Positions 1 through 8,977 are shown, numbered from the stretch's first letter. The stretch: 14,415 nt of DNA from Actinomycetes bacterium (GCA_021805305.1 JAJZFO010000258.1:1-14415), one strand, 5' to 3'. Notes: generated by a model not told the origin, from the sequence alone. Translations and numbers: made by a program.

Positions 1-55
1 TCATCGCGACCGCACTCACGACGTCGTGGCCGGAATGTTCGTCAAGCATCGTCAT
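1..55 (-). CDS. 5' end of an unidentified leftward gene (partial)
   Basis: On the minus strand an open frame starts with ATG at 55-53 and runs off the left edge. Its 18 visible codons read MTMLDEHSGHDVVSAVAM. A good Shine-Dalgarno sequence, GAGGAG (complement of 63-68), lies seven bases before this ATG. An ATG further upstream, inside that spacer, reads into a stop after six codons, so the 55-53 ATG is the likely start. Too little is visible to name a product. The gene is divergent from the cobalamin-binding regulator at 267 and may be its target, but that is inference from position only. Confidence 0.5.
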   Translation of the reverse strand, partial: MTMLDEHSGHDVVSAVAM

Positions 56-80
56 CGTTCATCTCCTCGAGTTCGCACCT

Positions 81-106
81 CATCTGGGGTGTCCGCCCCC
101 CAGATG
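81..106. promoter_or_regulatory. Inverted repeat in the leader or promoter of the leftward gene
   Basis: CATCTGGGG at 81-89 is matched exactly by CCCCAGATG at 98-106, giving nine-base arms around an eight-base spacer. It lies 25 bases upstream of the leftward start at 55. If transcription starts upstream of it, the element would fold as a hairpin just before the Shine-Dalgarno sequence. Otherwise it could be a protein-binding operator. The sequence does not decide between these. Confidence 0.5.
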
Positions 107-194
107 TCGGGTCGACGGGAGCGGACGCCACAAGATGTAGGGGTCAAGACTGACAGACCCGTCGGCGCGCCGGTCGCCGTAAACGGCCACTCGT

Positions 195-226
195 TTTAGC
201 GCTAAGCCGTTTCATTTAGCACTAAA
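195..226. promoter_or_regulatory. Tandem palindromic operator, two TTTAGYRCTAAA-type sites
   Basis: TTTAGCGCTAAG at 195-206 and TTTAGCACTAAA at 215-226 are near-identical 12-bp palindromes. Their centres are exactly 20 bp apart, about two helical turns. They are an AT-rich island in GC-rich DNA. Counting from a start of transcription at about 267, the centres lie near -46 and -66, positions that would suit an activator or an autoregulator. The adjacent HTH-cobalamin protein is the obvious candidate to bind here, by inference. Confidence 0.6.
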
Positions 227-254
227 GAGCCCGATCGCCGTGACTCGGCCACGT

Positions 255-260
255 TAAGTT
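255..260 (+). promoter_or_regulatory. Predicted -10 box for a leaderless transcript of the 267 gene
   Basis: TAAGTT fits the actinobacterial TAnnnT -10 pattern and ends six bases before GTG 267. There is no Shine-Dalgarno sequence at a usable distance, because GCGGA touches the start codon. Transcription would therefore begin at or next to the start codon. No clear -35 hexamer is visible. Confidence 0.5.
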
Positions 261-266
261 TGCGGA

Positions 267-1127
267 GTGGTTGAGTCCGCGGCGACGCAGTTGAACTTGA
301 AGCAGGTGGCCGGGCTTCTGGGCGTGCACTACATGACGGTGTACCGATACGTTCGCACCGGCCAGTTGCTCGCCCAGCGCGTCGGCACGGGCTGGGTCGT
401 CAACGACGCCGATCTGCGCGCCTTTCGCGAACGCGTGCGACTCGTGGGGGACGACACCACGGCATCACCATCCGCCGACTGGCGATCACGCCTTCGCGTC
501 ACCCTCATGAGGGGAGACGAGACCAGTGGCTGGCGGATCCTCGAACAGGCGCTCGGCGCCGGCGTCGAGCCCACCGCGTGCTACTTGGACCTCATCGTGG
601 GCGCCCTCAACGACATCAGTTCCGGCGACGAGACCCCCCGAGCCCCCGTCGCCAGCGAATACGTGGCCATCTCCACCGCGTCGCGATTGGTCGCGAGATT
701 GGGCGCCCGCTTTCGCAAATCGGGACGGAGTCGGGGCACCATCATCTTCGGCGCCCCCTTGGGTGAACACCACGCCTTTCCCATTTCCGTCGTCGCCGAC
801 CTCGTTCGACTACGCGGCTTCGACTGTTTGGAACTGGGCGCCAACGTACCACCACCGGTATTCGCCAGCGCCGCTTCCGGGGCCCGGCGATTGGTCGCCG
901 TGGGCATCGGCATGACGATGACCACCAGTCTGCACGTCCTGAGCGACACGGTGCGAGCGGTCAAGGGGATCGACCCCGGCATCCCCGTTGTCCTGGGGGG
1001 CCAAGCGGCCGGCTCCGCGTCTGTCGCGCGAGATACCGGCGCCACGGCGTGGGCCGCCGACGGGCTCAGCGCCGTCGAACTCTTTGAGTCCATGGCCCGC
1101 GAACGACGCGACCTCTGGTGCGGTTGA
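267..1127 (+). CDS. HTH-cobalamin-binding domain transcriptional regulator
   Basis: The protein has 286 residues. Residues 9-55 form an excisionase/MerR-type HTH, with LNLKQVAGLLGV followed by TVYRYVRTGQL. Residues 72-150 are helical and correspond to the helical cap that precedes B12-binding domains. Residues 157-275 form a Rossmann-like cobalamin-binding domain with GEHHAFP around H169 (the expected cobalt ligand of the E/D-x-H-x-x-G motif), TTSL at 219-222 and GG at 244-245. The overall order is that of CarH/LitR-type B12 regulators. The CarH photoreceptor signature (W, nine residues, then E-H) is not conserved: the tryptophan position reads N115-D116 and the E-H is E131-Y132, with a longer loop between. 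The final G of the ligand motif is P172. It probably senses a corrinoid, but light sensing of the CarH type is doubtful. GTG 267 is chosen because of the leaderless promoter; TTG 291 is an alternative. Confidence 0.85.
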   Translation: MVESAATQLNLKQVAGLLGVHYMTVYRYVRTGQLLAQRVGTGWVVNDADLRAFRERVRLVGDDTTASPSADWRSRLRVTLMRGDETSGWRILEQALGAGVEPTACYLDLIVGALNDISSGDETPRAPVASEYVAISTASRLVARLGARFRKSGRSRGTIIFGAPLGEHHAFPISVVADLVRLRGFDCLELGANVPPPVFASAASGARRLVAVGIGMTMTTSLHVLSDTVRAVKGIDPGIPVVLGGQAAGSASVARDTGATAWAADGLSAVELFESMARERRDLWCG

Positions 1128-1313
1128 CCCACACCCCAACGTCCGCGCGATGCCGCTCGATCGGGACCGACCTCTCACGTCGGTGACGCGAGCTACCCGA
1201 TCCGTCCCCTCGCCACGGTCGGTTCGCGCGTCCCTGCTCGTGACGTGCCCACGCCTCTCGCGTCGACCCCGTCGCGTCGACGTCCCCCGCCGCTGGCGAA
1301 TGTTCCTCGCGAC
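1128..1313. other. Gap between convergent genes, no gene seen
   Basis: This 186-base gap separates the regulator from the kinase gene, which face each other. I find no credible coding frame. The only structure noted is a six-base inverted repeat, ACCGAC 1166-1171 with GTCGGT 1179-1184. It has no T tract on either strand, so it is a weak terminator candidate at best. Confidence 0.5.
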
Positions 1314-2879
1314 TCAATGATTGTGGCCGCGTCCGTGCCCGTGTCCAAATCCAGGACCAGGTCCAGGTCCGCTCGATCCCGTGGGCCTGGGCGCCGTGAC
1401 CGACGTCGTCACCGAGACACCTGATCCCATCGCCGTGGCCAGATTGTCGATCGCGGTCGTGACCGCCGCGATGGTGGGACCGCTGACGATCTGAGCGCTC
1501 TGGACGTCGCTCTGGAACTGCTGGACCACCTGGTTGAGTTGCGCCGACGAGGTGCCCGAGGGCGTCGTCGAGGTCGACACGGCGCTCACGTCGTGCGCCA
1601 GCGACTGGCCGGCGGCGACGTCGATGGTGCCATTGTTCTCACCGGCGTTGATGGCCGCGTCCAGCGCGCTCGCCGCCGACGTCACCGCCAACACGCGGGG
1701 GTTCGACGCGGTCAAGGTGGTCGTCGTGGTCGTCGGCCCCGCGACCGTGTGCGACTTGACGTGCGAGGCGAGCGTCCCCTTGGCGGGCGAGGGAGTGAGT
1801 AACCACGTCGCGCCCGCGGCGAGACCCGCGACCAACACCAACGCCGCAGCCCCCGTCACGATCTCGCGGGCGTGGCGTGACCGCCGGCGACGCCGCGGCT
1901 CGCGATCGGGCAACTTCACGAATGGCTCCGCCAGGACCTGCGTCGCGGTCTCGGAGGGAGCGGGGGGGTCACGACGCGTGAGCGGAACCGTGACTGCGAC
2001 GTCGTCCCACGGATCGGTGATCATCGCGATATAGGCGTCGACGCGAGCCAGTGCGTCGAGTTGCGCCGCGGCGTCGAGTGCACTGATCCGATCGGCCGGC
2101 GAGCGCCGAGTCATCGAGGCCAAGGTATGTCGCCAGCCCTCGCCGACCTCCCAGGGCACCCCGGGATCCCGGTGGAGCCGCTGGGCGGCGATCTCCGAGG
2201 GGGAACCCTCGAAGGCCCGTCGCCCGCTGAGGCACTCGATCAAGACCAGGCCCAGTGCGTAGACGTCGGTCGCGGGTCCCACGGTGGTCCCCTCGACCTG
2301 CTCCGGCGCCAGATACGCCGGCGTCCCCAGTGGGCGTCCCGTCACCGTGATGCTCGTCGAATCCACCAGGCGCGCGATGCCGAAGTCCGCCAGATGAGCC
2401 TCCCCGCCCGCGGAGAGGAGCACGTTGGCCGGCTTCACGTCACGGTGGATGACGCCCGCGCCGTGGACGTAGGCGAGTGCGTTGGCGACGCGCGAGCCGA
2501 TGGAGGCCGTGATCTCTCGGCCGAGCGGACCAGCGCTCAGGCTGTCGGCGAGGCTGGGGCCCTCGATCATGTCCATCACCAGATACGGTCGCGACTCGAG
2601 GTCGCCGGCGTCCAAGAGTCGAACCAGACCGGGGTGCACGAGACGCGCGAGGATCTGGATCTCCGCCTCGAAGCGATTCGCGTCGGCGCGTTCGACGCTG
2701 CGCAACACCTTGACCGCGACCGTACGGTTGAGTCGCAGATCGAGCGCCCGGTACACGGTGCCCATGCCGCCCCGGCCCACGACCTCCTCGAGACGGTAAC
2801 GACCGCCGAGGGGTTGCGCCCGCGACGCATCGATGGTGATCAGTTCCGTCGCGACGGCCTGATTCGACGTAGGTGCCAT
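1314..2879 (-). CDS. Transmembrane Ser/Thr protein kinase (PknB-like) without PASTA repeats
   Basis: The protein has 521 residues. The kinase domain covers about 28-280: glycine loop GRGGMGTV (35-42), K57, catalytic loop HRDVKPAN (145-152, D147), DFG (165-167), threonine-rich activation loop (174-186) and APEQ (191-194). All catalytic residues are present, so it should be active. A basic stretch (RRRRRSRHAR, 329-338) precedes one membrane segment at about 340-361, so the kinase is cytoplasmic and about 160 residues lie outside. That outer part has a TTTTTT linker at 383-388, a helical region at about 395-485 resembling small helical modules on other actinobacterial kinases, and a Pro/Gly tail ending GHGHGRGHNH. 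There are no PASTA repeats. The start at ATG 2879 is supported by a leaderless -10 box. The gene is not clearly in an operon; the leftward nitroreductase ends 100 bases upstream. The ligand and substrates are unknown. Confidence 0.92.
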   Translation of the reverse strand: MAPTSNQAVATELITIDASRAQPLGGRYRLEEVVGRGGMGTVYRALDLRLNRTVAVKVLRSVERADANRFEAEIQILARLVHPGLVRLLDAGDLESRPYLVMDMIEGPSLADSLSAGPLGREITASIGSRVANALAYVHGAGVIHRDVKPANVLLSAGGEAHLADFGIARLVDSTSITVTGRPLGTPAYLAPEQVEGTTVGPATDVYALGLVLIECLSGRRAFEGSPSEIAAQRLHRDPGVPWEVGEGWRHTLASMTRRSPADRISALDAAAQLDALARVDAYIAMITDPWDDVAVTVPLTRRDPPAPSETATQVLAEPFVKLPDREPRRRRRSRHAREIVTGAAALVLVAGLAAGATWLLTPSPAKGTLASHVKSHTVAGPTTTTTTLTASNPRVLAVTSAASALDAAINAGENNGTIDVAAGQSLAHDVSAVSTSTTPSGTSSAQLNQVVQQFQSDVQSAQIVSGPTIAAVTTAIDNLATAMGSGVSVTTSVTAPRPTGSSGPGPGPGFGHGHGRGHNH

Positions 2880-2885
2880 GACGTC

Positions 2886-2891
2886 AATTTA
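2886..2891 (-). promoter_or_regulatory. Predicted -10 box of the kinase gene
   Basis: On the minus strand TAAATT ends six bases (GACGTC) before ATG 2879. No Shine-Dalgarno sequence lies between them, so the transcript is probably leaderless. No -35 hexamer is recognisable. Confidence 0.5.
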
Positions 2892-2979
2892 AGGCGCGAA
2901 CGCCACGGGGGCGGCGCAGCCGCGGCGATGTCGCGTCGTGGCTGATGAGGACCCGCCCGCTCCCACGAGCGCCGATGCG

Positions 2980-3399
2980 CTACTCGCGCTCGCGGATCAG
3001 TTCGACGACGGGGATGACGCGAGTGGTGTTGGCTTGATACTGCGCGAATCCCGGGTATCGCTCTGACTGCACGGCGTAGATCCGGTCACGCTCCTCGCCG
3101 CGCACGACCACCGCTCTCGCCTCGAAGGTCTGCGCACCGAGCTCGACGCGCACCGCGGGAGTCGCGACCAGGTTGCGAAACCAGTCGGGGTCACTGTCCG
3201 CCCCCGCCTTGGACGCGAAGACGAAGAGCCGACCCGAGTGCTCGAGGTACATCATGGGATTGACCCGCTCGAGACCGGATTTGGCGCCCGTCGTGTGCAA
3301 CAACAAGACGGGACTCCCCTCGAACTGGCCACCCACTCTTCCCTCGTTGGCCCGGAACTCCTCGATGACCTTCGCGTTCCAGTCATTCACGTCACTCAT
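2980..3399 (-). CDS. Deazaflavin (F420)-dependent nitroreductase family protein
   Basis: From ATG 3399 the protein has 139 residues, normal for the small Ddn-type split-barrel family (nitroreductase/DUF385, TIGR00026-like). The family marks are LLHTTGAKSGLERVNPM (33-49), the site that contacts the F420 phosphates, and DWFRNLVATPAVRVE (72-86). Members use reduced F420 to reduce quinones or nitro compounds; the physiological substrate here is unknown. The frame stays open upstream to GTG 3447, but ATG 3399 is preferred because family similarity begins soon after it and a G-rich stretch precedes it. A leaderless short frame starting at GTG 3464 ends in TGA overlapping this ATG (ATGA), which may couple its translation. 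The gene is divergent from the HAD phosphatase. Confidence 0.85.
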   Translation of the reverse strand: MSDVNDWNAKVIEEFRANEGRVGGQFEGSPVLLLHTTGAKSGLERVNPMMYLEHSGRLFVFASKAGADSDPDWFRNLVATPAVRVELGAQTFEARAVVVRGEERDRIYAVQSERYPGFAQYQANTTRVIPVVELIRERE

Positions 3400-3464
3400 C
3401 GCCCAACCCCCATTCGCGGGGCCCGTCGCCCCGCATCCACCGACCACGACCCTCGTCGCCCCAC
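3396..3464 (-). other. Possible leaderless upstream ORF, 22 codons, overlapping the nitroreductase start
   Basis: On the minus strand GTG at 3464-3462 lies seven bases after a TAACAT box and opens a 22-codon frame. Its TGA stop (3398-3396) overlaps the nitroreductase ATG in the arrangement ATGA. The peptide begins VGRRGSWSVDAG and is arginine- and glycine-rich, which any GC-rich frame can give. It is kept as a possibility because promoter spacing and stop-start overlap agree, not because the peptide looks conserved. Confidence 0.2.
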
Positions 3465-3471
3465 GGTGGCG

Positions 3472-3477
3472 ATGTTA
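3472..3477 (-). promoter_or_regulatory. Predicted -10 box of the nitroreductase gene
   Basis: The minus-strand hexamer TAACAT fits TAnnnT and lies in the divergent region between the nitroreductase and HAD genes. Transcription would start near 3465-3464, giving either a 65-base leader or the short upstream frame described above. Confidence 0.4.
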
Positions 3478-3540
3478 GACAACGTCGCCTCCCGTCATCC
3501 AGGCCCTGGCCACCGCGGCGCCCCCCGTCGGGCACATCGC

Positions 3541-3546
3541 TAATAC
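3541..3546 (+). promoter_or_regulatory. Predicted -10 box of the HAD phosphatase gene
   Basis: TAATAC is AT-rich in a GC-rich setting and ends seven bases before ATG 3554. The intervening TGGAGTG is too short to hold a properly spaced Shine-Dalgarno site, so a leaderless start at ATG 3554 is likely. Confidence 0.4.
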
Positions 3547-4272
3547 TGGAGTGATGGTCCACGCCGCAAGCTTTCGTCATTGGCTCTGCGACATGGACGG
3601 CGTCTTGATCAACGACGGCGCGATGATCCCCGGGGCTGACGTCTTTCTCGAGCGCCTCCGTCGCTCGGGTCGCCAGTTCCTGGTGATCACGAACAACTCG
3701 CTCTTCACCCCCCGCGAGGTCGTTGCCCAACTCGGTGAACTCGGCGTGGACGTGGGCCTTGACCAGGTGTGGACGTCGGCGATGGCCACGGCGCAATTCA
3801 TCTCACGCCAGCGACCCGGGGGCACGGCCTTCGTCATCGGCGAAGAAAGTGTGCACGAAGCCATCGCCGACGTCGGCTACCGCGAGGTCGCCGGGCACCC
3901 CGACTACGTCGTCCTGGGCGAGACGTGGGACTATTCCTTCGACGACTTCACGACGGCCATCAGGGCGATCAAGAACGGAAGTCACTTCGTGGCCACGAAC
4001 CCTGAGCCGACGGGACCCACGCCCGACGGCTCCCTTCCGGGTTGCGGCGCCATGGCCGCGCTGCTCGAGAGCGCCACGGGGGTGTCACCGTTCTTCGTGG
4101 GCAAGCCGAACTCACTCATGCTGCGCGAGGCGATGGATCGACTCGCCGCATCGACCCCCTCGAGCGTGATGATCGGCGACCGGATGGAGACGGACATCCT
4201 GGCCGGCGTCGACGCCGGGCTCGCGACGATCCTGGTCCTCTCGGGCGCCAACGACGAGAATGACGCTACTGG

Positions 4273-5868
<1,596 letters not shown>

Positions 5869-5886
5869 CGCTTCGATCTCCTCCAA

Positions 5887-7971
5887 CTAGGTCACTGGTC
5901 CCGGTCGGTCCGTGGTCCCCGCGGCGCTCCACCAGCTCGGTGAACCCGCCGGCCCGACGCTGCGGTCCAGGGTGCGCTGCTCGGCCTCGATCACGTCCAA
6001 GAGCGCATTGATCAGGGCCAGGTGAGTGAGCGCCTGGGGGAAGTTCCCCCGGTGACGCGCCGTCGTTGGCTCGATCTCCTCGCCGTAGAGTCCCAAGATG
6101 CTCGCGGCGCCGACCAGCTTCTCGCACTGGACCCGGGCCCGGTCGAGTTCTCCGATCTCCACCAGGGCCGATACCAGCCAGAACGAGCAGGCCGTGAAAC
6201 TCCCCTCGGGCTGCCCCTCGAGTCCGTCGTCGGTGGTCTCGGGGCGATAGCGATAGACGAAGGCCCCGTCACACATGTTGTCCGCGATGGCCATGACGGT
6301 GGCGCGGATCCTCGGGTCCTGCGCCGGCAAGAAGCCGAGCGAGCCCAGGAGCAGCAACGACGCGTCGAGGTCCTCCGTGCCGTAGGCCTGGGTGAAGTAT
6401 CCACCCGCGCCCACGGCGTTCTCGCAGATGTCCGCGTGGATCTCCTGCGCCGCGCTCCACCACTGGTCGGCGCGCTCCTTCTCCCCGCGCAGGGCCGCGA
6501 GGCGCGAACCACGCTCCGCGGCGACCCAGCACATGACCTTGGAGAAGGTGAAGTGCATGGGCTCGCCCCGCACCTCCCAGATACCGCGGTCCACCTCGCG
6601 CCAGTTCTTGAGTGCGGATTCGACCGCCTGCACCACGATTCTCCACGACCGTTCACTCAGTGAATCACGCGAGCGCGTGTGTTCGAACACGCAATCGACG
6701 ATTGCGCCCAGGATGTCGAACTGGGTCTGGTTGTAGGCCGCGTTCCCGGTTCGCACCGGTCGGCTCCCCACGTGTCCCGTGAGGTGGTCCAACTCGAACT
6801 CGGGCACCGCCGTCGCCCCATCCACGGGATAGAGCACCTGGAGGTCGCCCCTCGTCGAGGGAGGACTGTTGGGCGCGTGCTTGGGCTCGAGGACGTCGCC
6901 CAGGAAGGCCAGGAAATCGTCGGCCTCGGTGTCGAATCCGAGGGAGTGCAGCGAACGCAGGGCGAAGGCGGCGTCGCGGATCCAAGTGTAGCGATAGTCC
7001 CAGTTGCGCTGCCCGCCGGGCTGTTCGGGCAGTGACGTGGTGGAGGCGGCCAACATGGCCCCCGACGGCGCGTAGGAGAGGCCCTTGAGGGTCAGGGCGC
7101 TGCGCTGGAGCAATTCGCGCCACGGGTGGTCGGGGAATCGGCCGCCATCGAGCCAGTTGCGCCAGAAGCGGCTCGTCTCGGCCCGACAGAGGTCCACCTG
7201 CGCGCGCGTCGTCAACGGCGTCGCATTGCCCCAGTCGAGAACCGCGAAGGAGGATTCACCCTCCGTGAGGCGATGGCGTGCGCGTACCGCGCGTCCCTCG
7301 ATACCGAAACGCATGTCGCCGCTGAGAGTCAGTCGGTCGAAGTCGGTGTTGGTGGTCGCCACCTGGTCGTAGCCGTCACCGGTGTACTCCCACCTCGCGT
7401 CCGCCCGACCGTAGTCGAACGAAGGCTCGCAGTTGAGCACCACGTCGACGGTGCCGTGCAGACACGTGGCCGTGCGCACGAGACAGTGGCGCGCGTCGAA
7501 ATCACCCGGGGTGCGTCGATGCATGTCGGAGCGTTCTCCGGTGCGGTACCACGGACCGATCGCCATGAAGTCGGTGACGATCAGCCAGCCGCTGCGCGTC
7601 TGCCACGTGGTCGCCAGGACCATCGTGCCCGGCACGTACTGACGGTGCGCCGGCACCGCACTTTCGGCGGGCGCCAACCGGAATGAACCGGCGGCGCGGT
7701 CGAGAATCGTTCCAAAGACGCTGGCGTCGTGGGGTCGAGGTAGGCAGAGCCACTCGATGGACCCGGTGGGCGCCACCAAACAGGTGTTCTCACAGTCCGA
7801 GAGGAACGCGTAGTCGGCGATGCCGGGAAAGATCGTGGCGAGCGCCTCCTGACTCGGGGGACCTTGGGGTCCGACGTCGCGTCGTCGCGAGGAGTGAAAC
7901 GAATCCGACCTCGTCGCGGAGAACTCGAATCGATTCGACGTCGACTCCGCGGTACCTTTCGCATTCAGCAT
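5887..7971 (-). CDS. GH15 family glycoside hydrolase, probable trehalase
   Basis: From ATG 7971 the protein has 694 residues. An N-terminal beta-sandwich (about 50-260, beginning IADYAFLSDCENTCLVAP) is followed by an (alpha/alpha)6 barrel (about 285-660). GH15 motifs are RNWDYRYTWIRDA (322-334), DRGIWEVRG (461-469, catalytic acid E466), FTACSFW (592-598) and the catalytic base region YGEEIEP (629-635, E631/E632). Mycobacterial proteins of this type hydrolyse trehalose, and co-transcription with otsA supports that here; a glucoamylase or dextran-type activity cannot be excluded. There is no signal peptide, so it is cytoplasmic. The start is chosen because AAGGTGG lies seven bases before ATG 7971 and homology starts downstream. 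The frame continues to ATG 8124, adding 51 mostly basic residues of low credibility. The first 45 residues look disordered. Confidence 0.92.
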   Translation of the reverse strand: MLNAKGTAESTSNRFEFSATRSDSFHSSRRRDVGPQGPPSQEALATIFPGIADYAFLSDCENTCLVAPTGSIEWLCLPRPHDASVFGTILDRAAGSFRLAPAESAVPAHRQYVPGTMVLATTWQTRSGWLIVTDFMAIGPWYRTGERSDMHRRTPGDFDARHCLVRTATCLHGTVDVVLNCEPSFDYGRADARWEYTGDGYDQVATTNTDFDRLTLSGDMRFGIEGRAVRARHRLTEGESSFAVLDWGNATPLTTRAQVDLCRAETSRFWRNWLDGGRFPDHPWRELLQRSALTLKGLSYAPSGAMLAASTTSLPEQPGGQRNWDYRYTWIRDAAFALRSLHSLGFDTEADDFLAFLGDVLEPKHAPNSPPSTRGDLQVLYPVDGATAVPEFELDHLTGHVGSRPVRTGNAAYNQTQFDILGAIVDCVFEHTRSRDSLSERSWRIVVQAVESALKNWREVDRGIWEVRGEPMHFTFSKVMCWVAAERGSRLAALRGEKERADQWWSAAQEIHADICENAVGAGGYFTQAYGTEDLDASLLLLGSLGFLPAQDPRIRATVMAIADNMCDGAFVYRYRPETTDDGLEGQPEGSFTACSFWLVSALVEIGELDRARVQCEKLVGAASILGLYGEEIEPTTARHRGNFPQALTHLALINALLDVIEAEQRTLDRSVGPAGSPSWWSAAGTTDRPGPVT

Positions 7972-8455
7972 CACTGGGCCACCTTTGATGAACGACGAAA
8001 TGGGACTATCCATCCACGAGCGAATCCGACGCGACGTCGTAGTCGAACGTGAAGCACCTCGACGCCACCCTAACGACGTCGCGCCTCTGACTGACCCGCG
8101 GGTCGTCGCGACTCGCCGCATCACGACCCGCCGAAGGATTTACGCTTTGACCAGTGTCGATCCGTTGCGCATCGAACCGTGGACGCGCCTCGTCGCGCCA
8201 TCGCTCTCAACAGATTCTGCGCTCGGTCACAGGTCGCTCTAAGAGTGACACCACCGGTCGCGCCCCTCAACCGTCGGGCCCACGCGCACTCACCACCCCG
8301 CGATCGCGTCGCCGTCGCGCCTCGACGACGTCGGCGCGACGTGCACCGCGACGGCGCGCGACGTGGCGCGCGGATGATGCACCGGGCCGAGCGGGGTTCG
8401 CTCCGCGCGACGTTGCCAAGGGCCGGGCCGCGATTGGGGATCCGCCCTACCTCAA
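7972..8455. other. 484-base stretch without a convincing gene, probable leader and promoter of the trehalose operon
   Basis: This region lies between the GH15 start and the tadA stop, both leftward genes. Open frames exist on both strands but are arginine-rich and look like chance frames in GC-rich DNA. A possible minus-strand -10 box, TAGGGT (complement of 8067-8072), would give a leader of about 90 bases for GH15. The right part contains a small palindrome, CTCTAAGAG, near 8236-8244. I looked for an SRP RNA, because that gene follows tadA in Bacillus, and found no GGAAG...AGCAGCC core. No terminator with a T tract was found after tadA. Confidence 0.5.
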
Positions 8456-8920
8456 TCAAGGGGCGCGTCGTACCTCGAAGAACTCGCGCAGCAGCGCTGC
8501 CGACTCGTCGCGGGCCACGTCGTAGGTGAGTTGTGCCTCATGCAACAGTCGAGGGTCGCAGAGCACGTTGTAGCGCGACCCCACGGCGCCCGCCTTCTCA
8601 TCGAGTGCGCCGATCACCACTCGCGACACCCGCGCATTGAGCAAGGCGCCCGCGCACATGACGCAGGGTTCGAGCGTGACGTAGGCCGTCACGTCGTCCA
8701 TTCGCCAGTGACCTCGGCGCTGCGCCGCGCCGCGCAACGCCACGATCTCGGCGTGCGCCGTGGGATCACGATCCACCTCGCGCCGGTTCTCCCCCACGCC
8801 GATGACCTCGCCACCGGCGACCAAGACGCAACCCACCGGCACGTCGTCGTGCGCGACGGCCAGACGGGCCGCGTCCAGGGCCTGTTGCATGAAACGCGCG
8901 TCAGTGGCGGACTCGGACAT
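8456..8920 (-). CDS. tadA: tRNA-specific adenosine deaminase
   Basis: The protein has 154 residues, the usual size. It deaminates adenosine 34 to inosine in tRNA-Arg(ACG) in the cytoplasm. The zinc and catalytic motifs of the cytidine/deoxycytidylate deaminase fold are intact: HAE at 56-58 (H56 zinc ligand, E58 proton shuttle) and PCVMC at 85-89 (C86 and C89 zinc ligands). DVPVG (26-30) and the NARVSRVV region (95-102) are typical of TadA. ATG 8920 is chosen because a TAGAGT box ends six bases upstream, a leaderless pattern. The gene is divergent from the tRNA-Ser gene, with 57 bases between them that must hold both promoters. Confidence 0.95.
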   Translation of the reverse strand: MSESATDARFMQQALDAARLAVAHDDVPVGCVLVAGGEVIGVGENRREVDRDPTAHAEIVALRGAAQRRGHWRMDDVTAYVTLEPCVMCAGALLNARVSRVVIGALDEKAGAVGSRYNVLCDPRLLHEAQLTYDVARDESAALLREFFEVRRAP

Positions 8921-8926
8921 AGGTGC

Positions 8927-8932
8927 ACTCTA
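8927..8932 (-). promoter_or_regulatory. tadA: Predicted -10 box of tadA
   Basis: The minus-strand hexamer TAGAGT is followed by six bases (GCACCT) and then ATG 8920. There is no Shine-Dalgarno sequence, so tadA mRNA is probably leaderless. Confidence 0.5.
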
Positions 8933-8964
8933 GAAGTCCCTCGGGGGCGACGGGCGCGGCGCGG

Positions 8965-8970
8965 TAGACT
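8965..8970 (+). promoter_or_regulatory. Predicted -10 box of the tRNA-Ser gene
   Basis: TAGACT fits TAnnnT and ends seven bases before the first base of the mature tRNA. Transcription would begin at or within a base or two of the mature 5' end. A -35 hexamer is not obvious. Confidence 0.45.
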
Positions 8971-8977
8971 TGTCGAC

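Noticed and set aside
1166..1184. Rho-independent terminator between the regulator and the kinase gene
   Set aside because: The stem is only six pairs and no T tract follows on either strand.
2061..2945. Long plus-strand open frame of 294 codons opposite the kinase gene
   Set aside because: It is the antisense shadow of a complete, motif-rich kinase, has biased composition typical of an antisense frame in GC-rich DNA, and shows no family motif.
8160..8455. Possible SRP RNA gene downstream of tadA, as in the Bacillus gene order
   Set aside because: The conserved GGAAG...AGCAGCC core of the SRP RNA helix 8 region was not found on either strand.
8121..8459. Minus-strand frame of 112 codons between tadA and GH15
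   Set aside because: Its product is extremely arginine-rich without any motif, there is no ribosome-binding site, and the overlapping plus-strand frames look equally random.
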